Origin: an uncultured Parabacteroides sp.
Lineage (GTDB): Bacteria; Bacteroidota; Bacteroidia; Bacteroidales; Tannerellaceae
Length of the DNA: 32,020 nucleotides
Reading direction: 5' to 3'
Assembly: GCF_905196875.1 (NCBI RefSeq)
Contig: NZ_CAJJWO010000058.1
Location: 1-32,020 of the forward strand
The notes below the pieces were generated by a model. The model saw nothing but the letters and a program-made list of their open reading frames with translations. It ran no database searches and had not been told where the DNA came from. The translations under genes and the position numbers were made by a program. Position 1 is the first letter of the stretch. The number at the start of each line of letters is the position of its first letter. Shown here in pieces: positions 17,417 to 24,381 of this stretch.

Positions 17417-17500
17417 CAAAGGTATGATGTTCAATCTCATGCTCATATAGGTGCTACTCTCTATATTAATAGACAAAGCTATCAACTCTTATATTGATAG
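17417..17500 (-). promoter_or_regulatory. Promoter and operator-like element of unit II (copy E)
   Basis: The -7 box is TACCTTTG on the minus strand (17417-17424), about 35 nt from the start codon. GATAG at 17496 lies 72 bp upstream, and an AGACAAAGCTATCA variant of the CGGTAAAA half begins at 17471, exactly 47 bp away. A second TATCTTTG at 17528-17535 could be an alternative promoter but lacks the spaced element. Confidence 0.6.
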
Positions 17501-17688
17501 TTTTGCACATGTATAATCATTATTCCGCAAAGATAACATTATTTCAGCAGAATACACCAAAAAGCCATTAAAGATCAAAGGACATAGAAAAAAACAATCT
17601 TCTTCGATCCGGCTTCATCCGAAGGGTTCAGGCATCCATAAAAGATGACATCCTGTCGTTCCTCCTGCTTTCTATCGGGAAGGCCGGT

Positions 17689-17781
17689 GTTTCACCATAA
17701 TGAAACAGATGTTTCTTCAGGAAGAAACAAGTGTTTCTCCTATATGAAACACTTGTTTCACTACCATGAAATAGGTGAAAC
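17689..17781. repeat. 22-bp periodic array of GTTTC-N8-GAAAC dyads
   Basis: Four consecutive inverted repeats GTTTC-N8-GAAAC start at 17689, 17711, 17733 and 17755. They are separated by 4-bp spacers, so the period is exactly 22 bp. In unit 4 the right arm is GAAAT, and a lone GAAAC follows at 17777 where a fifth unit would start. The inner 8 bases differ between units, so only the dyad arms are conserved. The array sits between the terminator of unit I and the operator of unit II, in a 588-bp gene-free stretch. A set of stacked operator sites or a dispersed repeat family are both possible. Confidence 0.75.
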
Positions 17782-17908
17782 AAATGGAGATATTAAAGAC
17801 CAACAAGTCACATATCTTCCGTATTCCTACCGACAGAATTTAAACACCCGCCCTATTTCTGTCAAAATGACAGCTTACATGTTATTATTCTTCACCGGAG
17901 CGCATAAA

Positions 17909-17935
17909 AAAAGCCCCCGATATCGGGGGCTTTTG
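17909..17935 (-). terminator. Intrinsic terminator of unit I
   Basis: A perfect palindrome, GCCCCCGATATCGGGGGC (17913-17930), is flanked by A and T runs. It lies ~30 bp past the stop of the 445-aa fimbrillin gene and is usable in both directions. Confidence 0.9.
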
Positions 17936-17964
17936 TATTTCGAATTTTCTGATTGGTTAGAATA

Positions 17965-19302
17965 TTATTCTACAGTTTCTTCCTGAGTTACTGTACCAAA
18001 GTCTACAACTCTTACCTTAGCATCCATAAATGTATCACCACCTTCACCACCAGGATTACCACCATCAGGCTTAGGACCGAATGGAGTTTCATATCCAGGA
18101 CCTGTGATTGTCAGATTAACTACATATTTTAAGTTACGAAGTACACCGCTTACAACAGGAGCAGCACCTGCTGCCGCACCACGCAAACCATTGTAATCAG
18201 CAGTAAGTTCAGCTAAAATAGAACCATAACCTACTGCAATCGGATAGAAACGTCCTGCTTCTGTAATCGTTGTTGAATTTCCATTTTTATCCAAACCTGT
18301 ATAAGAGAAGTCTGCCTGAACAACTAAAAGAGTATTGAAGTTATCATCAGTCTGATTAGCTTCTGTATTTTCATATGTATAGAAAGGAGCAACATCACCT
18401 GATGCAATAGCTTCCTTATTGGCAATTACTCTTTCATAGTCACCATCAGCAATCGGAGTATATAAAGTCGGAGTAGTTATGTACTGATAAACTTTAGTAA
18501 AGCTACCATCTACCATATATTTAACCCATTTTGCATAAGTTTCATTTGCTGCACCATTTACATAGTTTGCAGGAGCAGTGTTAGCTTTTGCCACACTCCA
18601 ATCCGTTGCACCCCATTCAGCTCCATTGCTACCAACCAATGTTGTTTTATTATGACCATGCAATACAAACACTTTAGTAATATTGATTGCAGCACTTGGA
18701 TATTGAGTAGCATTAACTGCGCCTTTCACCACTGTATTCATATGAATACGAGCAACATTACGATACAATTTAACAGGAGCACCCACTCTTTGATAAGATG
18801 CTTGTTCTGCTTTACCTTCACCATCGTCATAACCAACATAAGTTGTGCCACTTGCAGCAACAGTTACAGGAATAACAGCACTATTCATTGAAAAACCGTT
18901 TGCTGCAGTTTCGTTTTCAATAGTACGAGTCAAAGCTAACACATCAGCTTTTGACATACCATCAGTTATACCACCCTTTCCAACATTCGCTAAGACTATA
19001 ATTTCTTTATTACCCGGCTTAATACCTCCTGTTTTAACAGCTTTTCCAGCTCCAGCCTCTCCATCAGCAGTACCTACTGTTTCTACTACACCTGCGTTAA
19101 AAACAACCAGCGCTAAGTTTTTAATCTCAGCATCCACACCTTGAGCCGGCATAGCTTTTGTTGTAGGCCCAACTAATTGCACCTCCAGTGTAGCATTAGC
19201 TTCCCCATTACCACCACCAACATCTACACCATCTTCGTCTTTTGAGCAAGAAGCGAAGGCACATGCGATCATAGTCGCATACATTAAATTTCTAAGTTTC
19301 AT
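17965..19302 (-). CDS. Mfa1-type major fimbrillin lipoprotein (445 aa), unit I
   Basis: Predicted major shaft pilin. Lipobox Cys19 (FASC) and T-K-A at residues 48-50 are present. KEIIVLANVGKGG and LYRNVARIHMNTVVKG are the Mfa1-class motifs shared with the 425-aa protein of unit II. A Gly-rich linker (PKPDGGNPGGEGGD) precedes the C-terminal strand AKVRVVDFGTVTQEETVE. The composition is rich in Ala, Gly, Asn and Val with a narrow set of codons, as expected for an abundant protein. It is transcribed alone, with a leader of about 145 nt, and sits directly downstream of the AraC-tailed hybrid regulator. It could be the main fimbrillin of the locus, anchored by a FimB-like protein encoded elsewhere in the cluster. 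Confidence 0.85.
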   Translation of the reverse strand: MKLRNLMYATMIACAFASCSKDEDGVDVGGGNGEANATLEVQLVGPTTKAMPAQGVDAEIKNLALVVFNAGVVETVGTADGEAGAGKAVKTGGIKPGNKEIIVLANVGKGGITDGMSKADVLALTRTIENETAANGFSMNSAVIPVTVAASGTTYVGYDDGEGKAEQASYQRVGAPVKLYRNVARIHMNTVVKGAVNATQYPSAAINITKVFVLHGHNKTTLVGSNGAEWGATDWSVAKANTAPANYVNGAANETYAKWVKYMVDGSFTKVYQYITTPTLYTPIADGDYERVIANKEAIASGDVAPFYTYENTEANQTDDNFNTLLVVQADFSYTGLDKNGNSTTITEAGRFYPIAVGYGSILAELTADYNGLRGAAAGAAPVVSGVLRNLKYVVNLTITGPGYETPFGPKPDGGNPGGEGGDTFMDAKVRVVDFGTVTQEETVE

Positions 19303-19452
19303 AATTAAAAAATATTTAAAAAGTTAATAAAATCGGATGTTTAAATCCCTATACTTAATTACATTCATATATTACTAAAAATCATCGGGAAGAATATCAG
19401 AACTTACTTTGTTAGTCTTTTGAAGTTCAGTTCTTTCATCTCATCGACAATG

Positions 19453-19514
19453 CAAATGTAGGGGAGTTTCTCAAAACGCGTTGGAGGCAATTCTATCAAT
19501 AATAATCGGTAAAA
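19453..19514 (-). promoter_or_regulatory. Promoter and operator-like element of unit I (copy F)
   Basis: The -7 box TACATTTG (minus strand, 19453-19460) is followed upstream by CGGTAAAA at 19507, exactly 47 bp away as in copies A-C. The GATAG half is not recognisable here. The stretch 19303-19452 is a long untranslated leader with no gene visible. Confidence 0.6.
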
Positions 19515-19620
19515 CTCTAACCATCGTTTTTTACGTAATTTTGAACTTTTCACACCTGAATTTGATATTTTCCGAGGTGTTCGCCTGGAAAAAAAGAAGA
19601 AAAAAAAGAAGAAAAAAAAA

Positions 19621-19648
19621 CGCGGCTGAAAAAAGAATTTCAGCCGCG
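19621..19648 (-). terminator. Intrinsic terminator of the hybrid regulator gene
   Basis: Stem CGCGGCTGAAA (19621-19631) with TTTCAGCCGCG (19638-19648) is followed on the minus strand by a run of at least nine Ts. It isolates the regulator from fimbrial unit I. Confidence 0.92.
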
Positions 19649-19682
19649 TCCCTTTTTTATCAGTAGCCGATACGTTTACCCA

Positions 19683-21629
19683 CTAAGGCTGACCATATTG
19701 CGATGGCGTCACTCCATATTGTTCGGTGAAACGTTTGCGGAAAGTGGCAGTATCGTTAAATCCAACCAGCTCCGACACCTCCTGGATAGAGTGTTGCTGA
19801 GTCAGGATAAGCTGCGCGGCTTTCTTAAGACGGATATTACGGGTAAGCTCGAGGATACTCAGGTCGGAGTATTGCTTAATCTTACGGTAAAGGGTAGGCA
19901 GGCTCATATTGAGCGAGTCGGCCAATACCTTCGCTTCGAAAGTGGAATCGTCGAGGTGCTTTTCGATATTCTTGATAACAGCATCCATAAAAGGATTTGA
20001 AGGAAGGCTATCGCCTTCCTTTTCGCTGCTGTCAGCAGCGTTGGCGGTGAAGTAATGGCGCATTTCGTCGCGTTTCTTCATCAGGCTGCTAATCTTGCTT
20101 TGCAGGATCTCAACATCGAAAGGCTTGGTGATATAGTCGTCGGCACCGGCCTCAATACCGGTTATCACGTCTTCGCTCTCCACCTTGGCGGTGAGCATCA
20201 CGATAGGCAACTGGGCAGTGCGCGGATCATTCTTCAGTTCGCGACACACATCGAACCCGTCTTTTACCGGCATCATGACATCGCAAAGCACCAGGTCGGG
20301 CATTTCTTCGAGAGCCACCTCTACTCCTTCCTGTCCGTTGCGAGCTTCGAGTATATTATATTCCTTATTAAATACATGCTTCAGGAACCAGCGGATCTGG
20401 TCGCTGTCGTCTATCACAAGGATTTTCTTGTTGCCGCCCTTCTGTTCGGGAACGACCTGGATCACTTCGGCTATTTCTTCTTTCTGTTTCTCGGTCAGTT
20501 TAACGAGGTCGGCTTCGGGTTCAACAAACTCCACACGACGATCGAGCAGGTGTTGTTTGCCGAGCGGTATTAATAATGTATAGACAGTGCCGTTGCTATC
20601 AGACTCGCTCTCATAGCTACCGCCGATATCGGAGGCCATATCTTCCACCTGCTTCAGACCGCGGCGTGCACTCTTTTCTTCATCGAGTCCTTCGTCTTTG
20701 ATGGCCAGCGAACAGAAAGCTTTGCCATCCTTACGGACAACGGAGATATTGAATATTACTTTTCCATAAGAAAATGTATTTTTGAAAGCATTCGAGAGCA
20801 GCATACGGAGAGCGAACTCCAGTTTGCGACGGTCGAACCAAACCCAAAGCACATTTGTTTGTGTGTTGACGCGGAATTTTACATTATTCATAGCTACCCA
20901 GTCGACAAAGAGGTCGCACGACTGACGGGCAACTTCCACCATATCGTAGCGTGCCACACGCAGGTAGCTCGACACATCGTTGGTGCGTTGTGTACCGATC
21001 AGCTGATCGGCAAGGTCTTGCATGGCCAGCGTATTACGATAAGCCGAAAGCAACTGAGTCGACATATCGTTTTCAGGATCTTTGTTCTGCACCACCAGAG
21101 CGAGCGAACCAAGTACCAGCGAAAGAGGAGTACGCATTTCATGGATGGTGTCGATAAAGAAGCTGTCATGAAGTTGTTCTGCTTCCCTTATCTTACGGTC
21201 GGCCTCGGCAAGCTTATCCCCGATGCCACGCTGGATCTCTTCATTTTCCTTGATCTTTTGAATCAGGATCTGCTCCAGCTCTTTCTTGTTACTACTCAGG
21301 GTAGAAAGGAGCGCTTCCTGCTCAGCCACTTTACCCTGAAGTTCTTCCTTTTCTCTTCCACGATCGTTCTCTGCATCTTCGAGTAAACGGTTCTTTGATG
21401 CGAGTTCTTCTTTCTCTTTATTCAGCTTCTCCGCCAAATCAGATAAAGACTTCTGCTGTTTTTTCGAAATGAGAAAATAACTCACCAACGAACACAACAA
21501 AACACCGATAACTATCATCAGGACTAACCCCGATCCTCCTTCTGCGCCATCAGCCGCATAAGCAGACTGCATAACAGACAGAAAGCCGAATGACAGCAAC
21601 ACATTCTTTTTACACATGAGCTTCTTCAT
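19683..21629 (-). CDS. Sensor-less hybrid two-component regulator with AraC-type output (648 aa)
   Basis: Predicted inner-membrane transcription regulator and probable controller of the adjacent fimbrial units. Order: signal peptide (~1-25, SAYA|AD), a ~10-residue exported stretch, TM helix ~35-54, and a long charged coiled coil ~56-152. Then come a HisKA-like H-box with His163 (IHEMRTP), an ATPase-like region ~250-358, a receiver ~402-520 with Asp450 (LVLCDVMMP) and Lys502, and an AraC HTH ~548-648. Bacteroidetes hybrid two-component systems normally have hundreds of periplasmic residues; here there are almost none. The ATPase region keeps an N-box-like LLSNAFKNT, but G1 is reduced to KDEGLD. 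The F box and GxGxGL loop are missing, so kinase activity is doubtful. The -7-like box CATCTTTG at 21672-21679 is one base off consensus. Role in fimbriation is inferred from position. Confidence 0.85.
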   Translation of the reverse strand: MKKLMCKKNVLLSFGFLSVMQSAYAADGAEGGSGLVLMIVIGVLLCSLVSYFLISKKQQKSLSDLAEKLNKEKEELASKNRLLEDAENDRGREKEELQGKVAEQEALLSTLSSNKKELEQILIQKIKENEEIQRGIGDKLAEADRKIREAEQLHDSFFIDTIHEMRTPLSLVLGSLALVVQNKDPENDMSTQLLSAYRNTLAMQDLADQLIGTQRTNDVSSYLRVARYDMVEVARQSCDLFVDWVAMNNVKFRVNTQTNVLWVWFDRRKLEFALRMLLSNAFKNTFSYGKVIFNISVVRKDGKAFCSLAIKDEGLDEEKSARRGLKQVEDMASDIGGSYESESDSNGTVYTLLIPLGKQHLLDRRVEFVEPEADLVKLTEKQKEEIAEVIQVVPEQKGGNKKILVIDDSDQIRWFLKHVFNKEYNILEARNGQEGVEVALEEMPDLVLCDVMMPVKDGFDVCRELKNDPRTAQLPIVMLTAKVESEDVITGIEAGADDYITKPFDVEILQSKISSLMKKRDEMRHYFTANAADSSEKEGDSLPSNPFMDAVIKNIEKHLDDSTFEAKVLADSLNMSLPTLYRKIKQYSDLSILELTRNIRLKKAAQLILTQQHSIQEVSELVGFNDTATFRKRFTEQYGVTPSQYGQP

Positions 21630-22140
21630 ACATTATTATTATACGCATTTATATACCAACTTATCTATGGGCAAAGATGGTAATAAATTTTGAAACCCGA
21701 GATATTTCAGAGTCTCTATTTTACCTATGAAGAAGATGATAATCAACAGTTCTTTTAACAATTAAAACATCACCCCGACCACTCCTTAAAGATAAAAAAA
21801 GAGACTCAAACAGCACCATCACATTTGATTACCAGACAGTTAACAAAGTACCAAATCCACACAGCCCCTAAAAAACAACAAGTGAGATGAATTTAATTTG
21901 TTAAAAACCAAAACAAAAAGACTGATAGTTTTAACTTTAATTGGCGCATCTGCATTGATTTACAAGCAATCGGAGAAAGTTATACAGAAAAAACAAAAAG
22001 ACATCCGCTTTACGACCGGATGATAGTTTCACACCCCATCAATGATACAAATACAATCATGAAAGAAACGGTGTATTTCCCGACACGACCGCAACTTCTT
22101 CCGAAACTTAAGTGAGAGAAAAACCGCCATTCAAGACACT
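21630..22140. other. Gene-free divergent intergenic stretch
   Basis: AT-rich region between the regulator (minus) and the decayed anchor module (plus). Apart from a possible -7 box for the regulator at 21672-21679 I see no gene, RNA or terminator here. Bases ~22031-22130 show weak similarity (CCCAT-AATGA, then GTGAGAGAAAAACCGC) to ~24050-24115, suggesting an old duplication. Confidence 0.4.
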
Positions 22141-22199
22141 TTTAGCACCTATTTTGACACCAATCCCTCCTATTATGATTCATTTAACTTTATTTTACT

Positions 22200-22292
22200 A
22201 TATATTTGATACATATTATAAATACATACTCTATATTTGCAACATCAAAGAGCGAAACAGAGGTGAGGGCCTTGTTTCAACAATCTCTTGGG
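22200..22292 (+). repeat. Promoter-leader module, copy 1 (upstream of decayed gene)
   Basis: Contains the -7 box TATATTTG (22232-22239) in the 24-base block CTCTATATTTGCAAC...AGAG, which recurs with one change at 22841. A similar leader follows, with GAGGG and a CTT run. No intact gene follows; the remnant at 22371-22600 lies where the coding region should be. Confidence 0.65.
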
Positions 22293-22296
22293 TATA

Positions 22297-22356
22297 GGGT
22301 AATTTGACACACAAGAGTGTAGGGTAATTTAGAAACAAGAGTGTATAGGGTAATTT
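22297..22356 (+). repeat. Three direct repeats of GGGTAATTT with AAGAGTGTA linkers
   Basis: GGGTAATTT occurs at 22297, 22322 and 22348 (spacing 25 and 26 bp). Most of each linker is conserved as AAGAGTGTA(TA). A fourth, diverged form (AGGGTAAAATTTT) is at 22389. It is too short and irregular to be a CRISPR; tandem slippage in the leader or a cluster of protein sites are possible. Confidence 0.65.
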
Positions 22357-22370
22357 GGCATATAAAAAAG

Positions 22371-22600
22371 ATGAAGGGAATAATGATTAGGGTAAAATTT
22401 TCACAAATTGTTTGTACTTATTCTTACGAAGTTCTTCGCTGATAAACAAACAGCAAAACGCAGATTTACAACAACTTCATCATTTATATTCCAAAGAAAA
22501 CTTTATAAAAGGATATTCATATATCGCAAAGATATATAGAAGAGCCTAGAACCCGACAAGCTCAATTATTCATTCGACCTCAATTTATTTAAATATATGC
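22371..22600 (+). pseudogene. Decayed remnant of a FimB/Mfa2-like anchor gene
   Basis: An ATG at 22371 opens a 23-codon frame ending at 22442. Around its start, AGGGTAAAATTTTCACAAAT (22389-22408) matches the beginning of the intact anchor gene (AGGGTAGAATTTTTACAAAT, 22947 on) with two mismatches. The promoter-leader before it and the terminator after it (22605-22645) are copies of those flanking the intact gene, while about 0.7 kb of body is missing. I read this as an internally deleted duplicate. A separate short gene that shares only regulatory flanks is the alternative. Confidence 0.5.
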
Positions 22601-22604
22601 ATTA

Positions 22605-22645
22605 GGCGCACATCCGGATTGTTCTGCATGTGCGCCGTTTTTTTT
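22605..22645 (+). terminator. Intrinsic terminator of the decayed module
   Basis: Stem GGCGCACAT (22605-22613) with ATGTGCGCC (22628-22636) is followed by G and eight Ts. The sequence, including the loop start CCGGATTGTT, is nearly the same as that after the intact anchor gene. Confidence 0.92.
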
Positions 22646-22810
22646 CATCTTAAAAAATGAATATCACAACCAACATACAACTACACTCTTTTACCAAAGA
22701 CAGAGAGAAACACCTCTTCCATAGTGATACTTTCACCATCTATAAAGATAGCTTTACCTGCATTTTGATACTTTCAGCAACTATTTTGATGCTTTTAACT
22801 TTCTTTCACT

Positions 22811-22903
22811 ACATATCAGATACAACCTATTATTTCTTGCTCTATATTTGCAACATCAGAGAGGGGGAAACAAAAGATGAGGGTCTTTTTTCCGACAGTC
22901 TCT
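22811..22903 (+). promoter_or_regulatory. Promoter-leader of the second anchor gene (module copy 2)
   Basis: The -7 box TATATTTG (22843-22850) is followed by a leader of ~83 nt to the ATG at 22940. No convincing -33 box is present. Upstream, GATAG at 22747 followed by CTTTACCTG resembles the operator halves of fimbrial units II and III, but it lies 84 bp rather than 47 bp from the -7 box. Confidence 0.6.
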
Positions 22904-22939
22904 CCGAAAAATTATTAAGCATATAAAAAATCAGAAGTC

Positions 22940-23863
22940 ATGAAAAAGGGTAGAATTTTTACAAATAGTTTATTGTCAATTTGGACAATGTGTCTGTTAG
23001 CTGCTCTGGCTAGTTGTTCTGCTGATAGCGACAACGTTACAGACTACACAGGAGAACCCATTGTAGCAGAAGCTCCTTTTTCTGTTATTCTGAAAGCTTA
23101 TTCTGAAAATGAAGATATCACATCCAGAGGTGATGTTAAAAGCACGACTTTATATGTATTCGACCAAAATAACGATTTCTACAAACAGATCGTTGTCGAT
23201 GAAACTTATCCGTTGCAGGCTAAGCCCGTACAGATCGACTGCCCGGGTTCAGACAAGATCACCGTTGTAGCTTGGAGCGGACTTTCCTCCAGTAATGCAG
23301 AGATCAGCTACATGAGTGAAGCCAATATTATCTCTGATCTGCAAATCAGCCTCAAACAAAACAATGGCGTAGTTAATAACTTCCCGGAAGATTTATTCTA
23401 CGGACAGGTTACACTGAAACGTAACAATACAAAAGCTACCACAGCACAGCCTTTAAAAATCAGCCGTAAAGTTGCTTCTTTATCACTGACAACAAAAGGT
23501 ATTCTGAAAGTATACGATTCCAAAGAAGGTTCTTTCTTCTATAAAGTAAAGAAAACAAAAAGTTCTATCAATTATAATGGCGAATTAACAGGTAATGATG
23601 TGGAATATATCATTCCCGCTACATTAAATGAAAAGGGTGTTTTAGTTGCTGAAACTACACCTATTTTACCAGCCTCTAATATTAGCGTAGAACTTTACAA
23701 GAACAACGAACTGATTTTTTTCGGCGAAAATCTGAAAAATAACGAAAACGTGTCTGTAAACGAAGGAGAACAAGTTTGTGCCACTTTTGACGTTTCTAAA
23801 AAAAGTTGCGATATTATCGTTTCTTCATGGGGAACCGTTATTCAGCGCGTTGTTGTAGAATAA
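22940..23863 (+). CDS. FimB/Mfa2-like fimbrial anchor lipoprotein (307 aa)
   Basis: Predicted outer-membrane lipoprotein of the FimB/Mfa2 anchor family. Lipobox Cys26 (LASC). RGDVKSTTLYVFDQNNDF aligns with GDVRDASLYFFDEELNF of the 324-aa anchor of unit II. ITVVAWSGL aligns with LHIVAWGNL, and PEDLFYGQVTL with PDSLFYGKKDV. The C-terminal VSSWGTVIQRVVVE is the usual last strand. It is divergently placed from the rest of the cluster, on the plus strand with its own promoter and terminator, so it is regulated separately. It could anchor the unit I fimbrillin, which has no anchor gene in its own unit. The residues SR near position 61 are part of the family core alignment rather than a clear maturation site. 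Confidence 0.82.
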   Translation: MKKGRIFTNSLLSIWTMCLLAALASCSADSDNVTDYTGEPIVAEAPFSVILKAYSENEDITSRGDVKSTTLYVFDQNNDFYKQIVVDETYPLQAKPVQIDCPGSDKITVVAWSGLSSSNAEISYMSEANIISDLQISLKQNNGVVNNFPEDLFYGQVTLKRNNTKATTAQPLKISRKVASLSLTTKGILKVYDSKEGSFFYKVKKTKSSINYNGELTGNDVEYIIPATLNEKGVLVAETTPILPASNISVELYKNNELIFFGENLKNNENVSVNEGEQVCATFDVSKKSCDIIVSSWGTVIQRVVVE

Positions 23864-23891
23864 ATTCGACCCTCAATTTTTTATATGCATA

Positions 23892-23930
23892 GGCGCACAT
23901 CCGGATTGTTCCGCGTGTGCGCCATTTTTT
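23892..23930 (+). terminator. Intrinsic terminator of the second anchor gene
   Basis: Stem GGCGCACA (23892-23899) with TGTGCGCC (23916-23923) is followed by an A and seven Ts. It duplicates the terminator at 22605-22645. Confidence 0.92.
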
Positions 23931-24184
23931 TGTAAATACGCGATTCTCCGTGATAGCATTACCACTCTTTTTGATACAAAAACCACCACTAAATAATGTA
24001 ATAATATCGCTGAAACCCGCATTAAATCAGAGCTGATACGTATGCCACCCATTATGAAACGAATACAACCATGGTGAAAATATCATCTATTTCTGCCTCT
24101 GAGAGAAAAACAGCTTTTCTTCATTTAATAGAAATACCCGCATCATATGATATAAAAATCGATGATTAATTGCAGACAATCACT

Positions 24185-24370
24185 TAATTTTGCAGCATAA
24201 AGAAATAGCACAATACAATTTGTGAAATTTTACCCTATACTCTGTTTGTAAAGGTATCCTTAAAACTTTACAAGCAAACCTAATTAACATAACCGTGAGG
24301 TTACATAATTATTAAAGGCCCTATCTTTCATATCTATAGAAATATAGACCATTGAAAGAGCGGGCTTTTT
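24185..24370 (+). ncRNA. Candidate structured small RNA with intrinsic terminator
   Basis: The -7 box TAATTTTG (24185-24192) could start a ~170-nt transcript. Three hairpins follow. (1) TTGTAAAG/CTTTACAA (24246-24253 with 24266-24273). (2) TAACC-GTGA-GGTTA (24290-24303), a GNRA loop, extended by AATTA/TAATT (24282-24286 with 24306-24310). (3) A long composite stem 24318-24365: GCCC/GGGC, TCTTTCA/TGAAAGA and an apical TCTATA-GAAA-TATAGA, then TTTTT. No ORF of note lies inside. The -33 element is poor. I do not recognise an RNA family. A leader or attenuator is the alternative, but the next gene has its own promoter downstream. Confidence 0.45.
24318..24370 (+). terminator. Intrinsic terminator upstream of the ABC operon
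   Basis: Composite hairpin with outer GCCC/GGGC, middle TCTTTCA/TGAAAGA and a GAAA-capped inner stem, followed by TTTTT at 24366-24370. It insulates the ABC operon from transcription coming from the left. Confidence 0.85.
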
Positions 24371-24381
24371 ACTTATATAAT

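Noticed and set aside
17689..17781. CRISPR array
   Set aside because: The repeated arms are 5 bp, the period is 22 bp and there are no spacers of normal length or cas genes.
17645..17986. A 113-codon plus-strand frame across the GTTTC array
   Set aside because: It runs through the dyad array and the unit I terminator into the antisense of a fimbrillin gene, and has no family features.
19585..19620. Purine-rich AAAAAGAAG tract as a phase-variable repeat
   Set aside because: Irregular A/G run next to the terminator T-tail of the regulator gene, outside any promoter spacer or coding region.
22112..22297. A 61-codon plus-strand frame, and the similar 89-codon frame at 22657-22926, sharing LYICNI-E
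   Set aside because: The shared residues are encoded by the conserved -7 box block (CTCTATATTTGCAAC) and leader. The similarity is explained by promoter duplication, and the frames lack any recognisable domain.
22297..22356. CRISPR-like direct repeats
   Set aside because: Only three 9-bp cores with conserved linkers, so no unique spacers.
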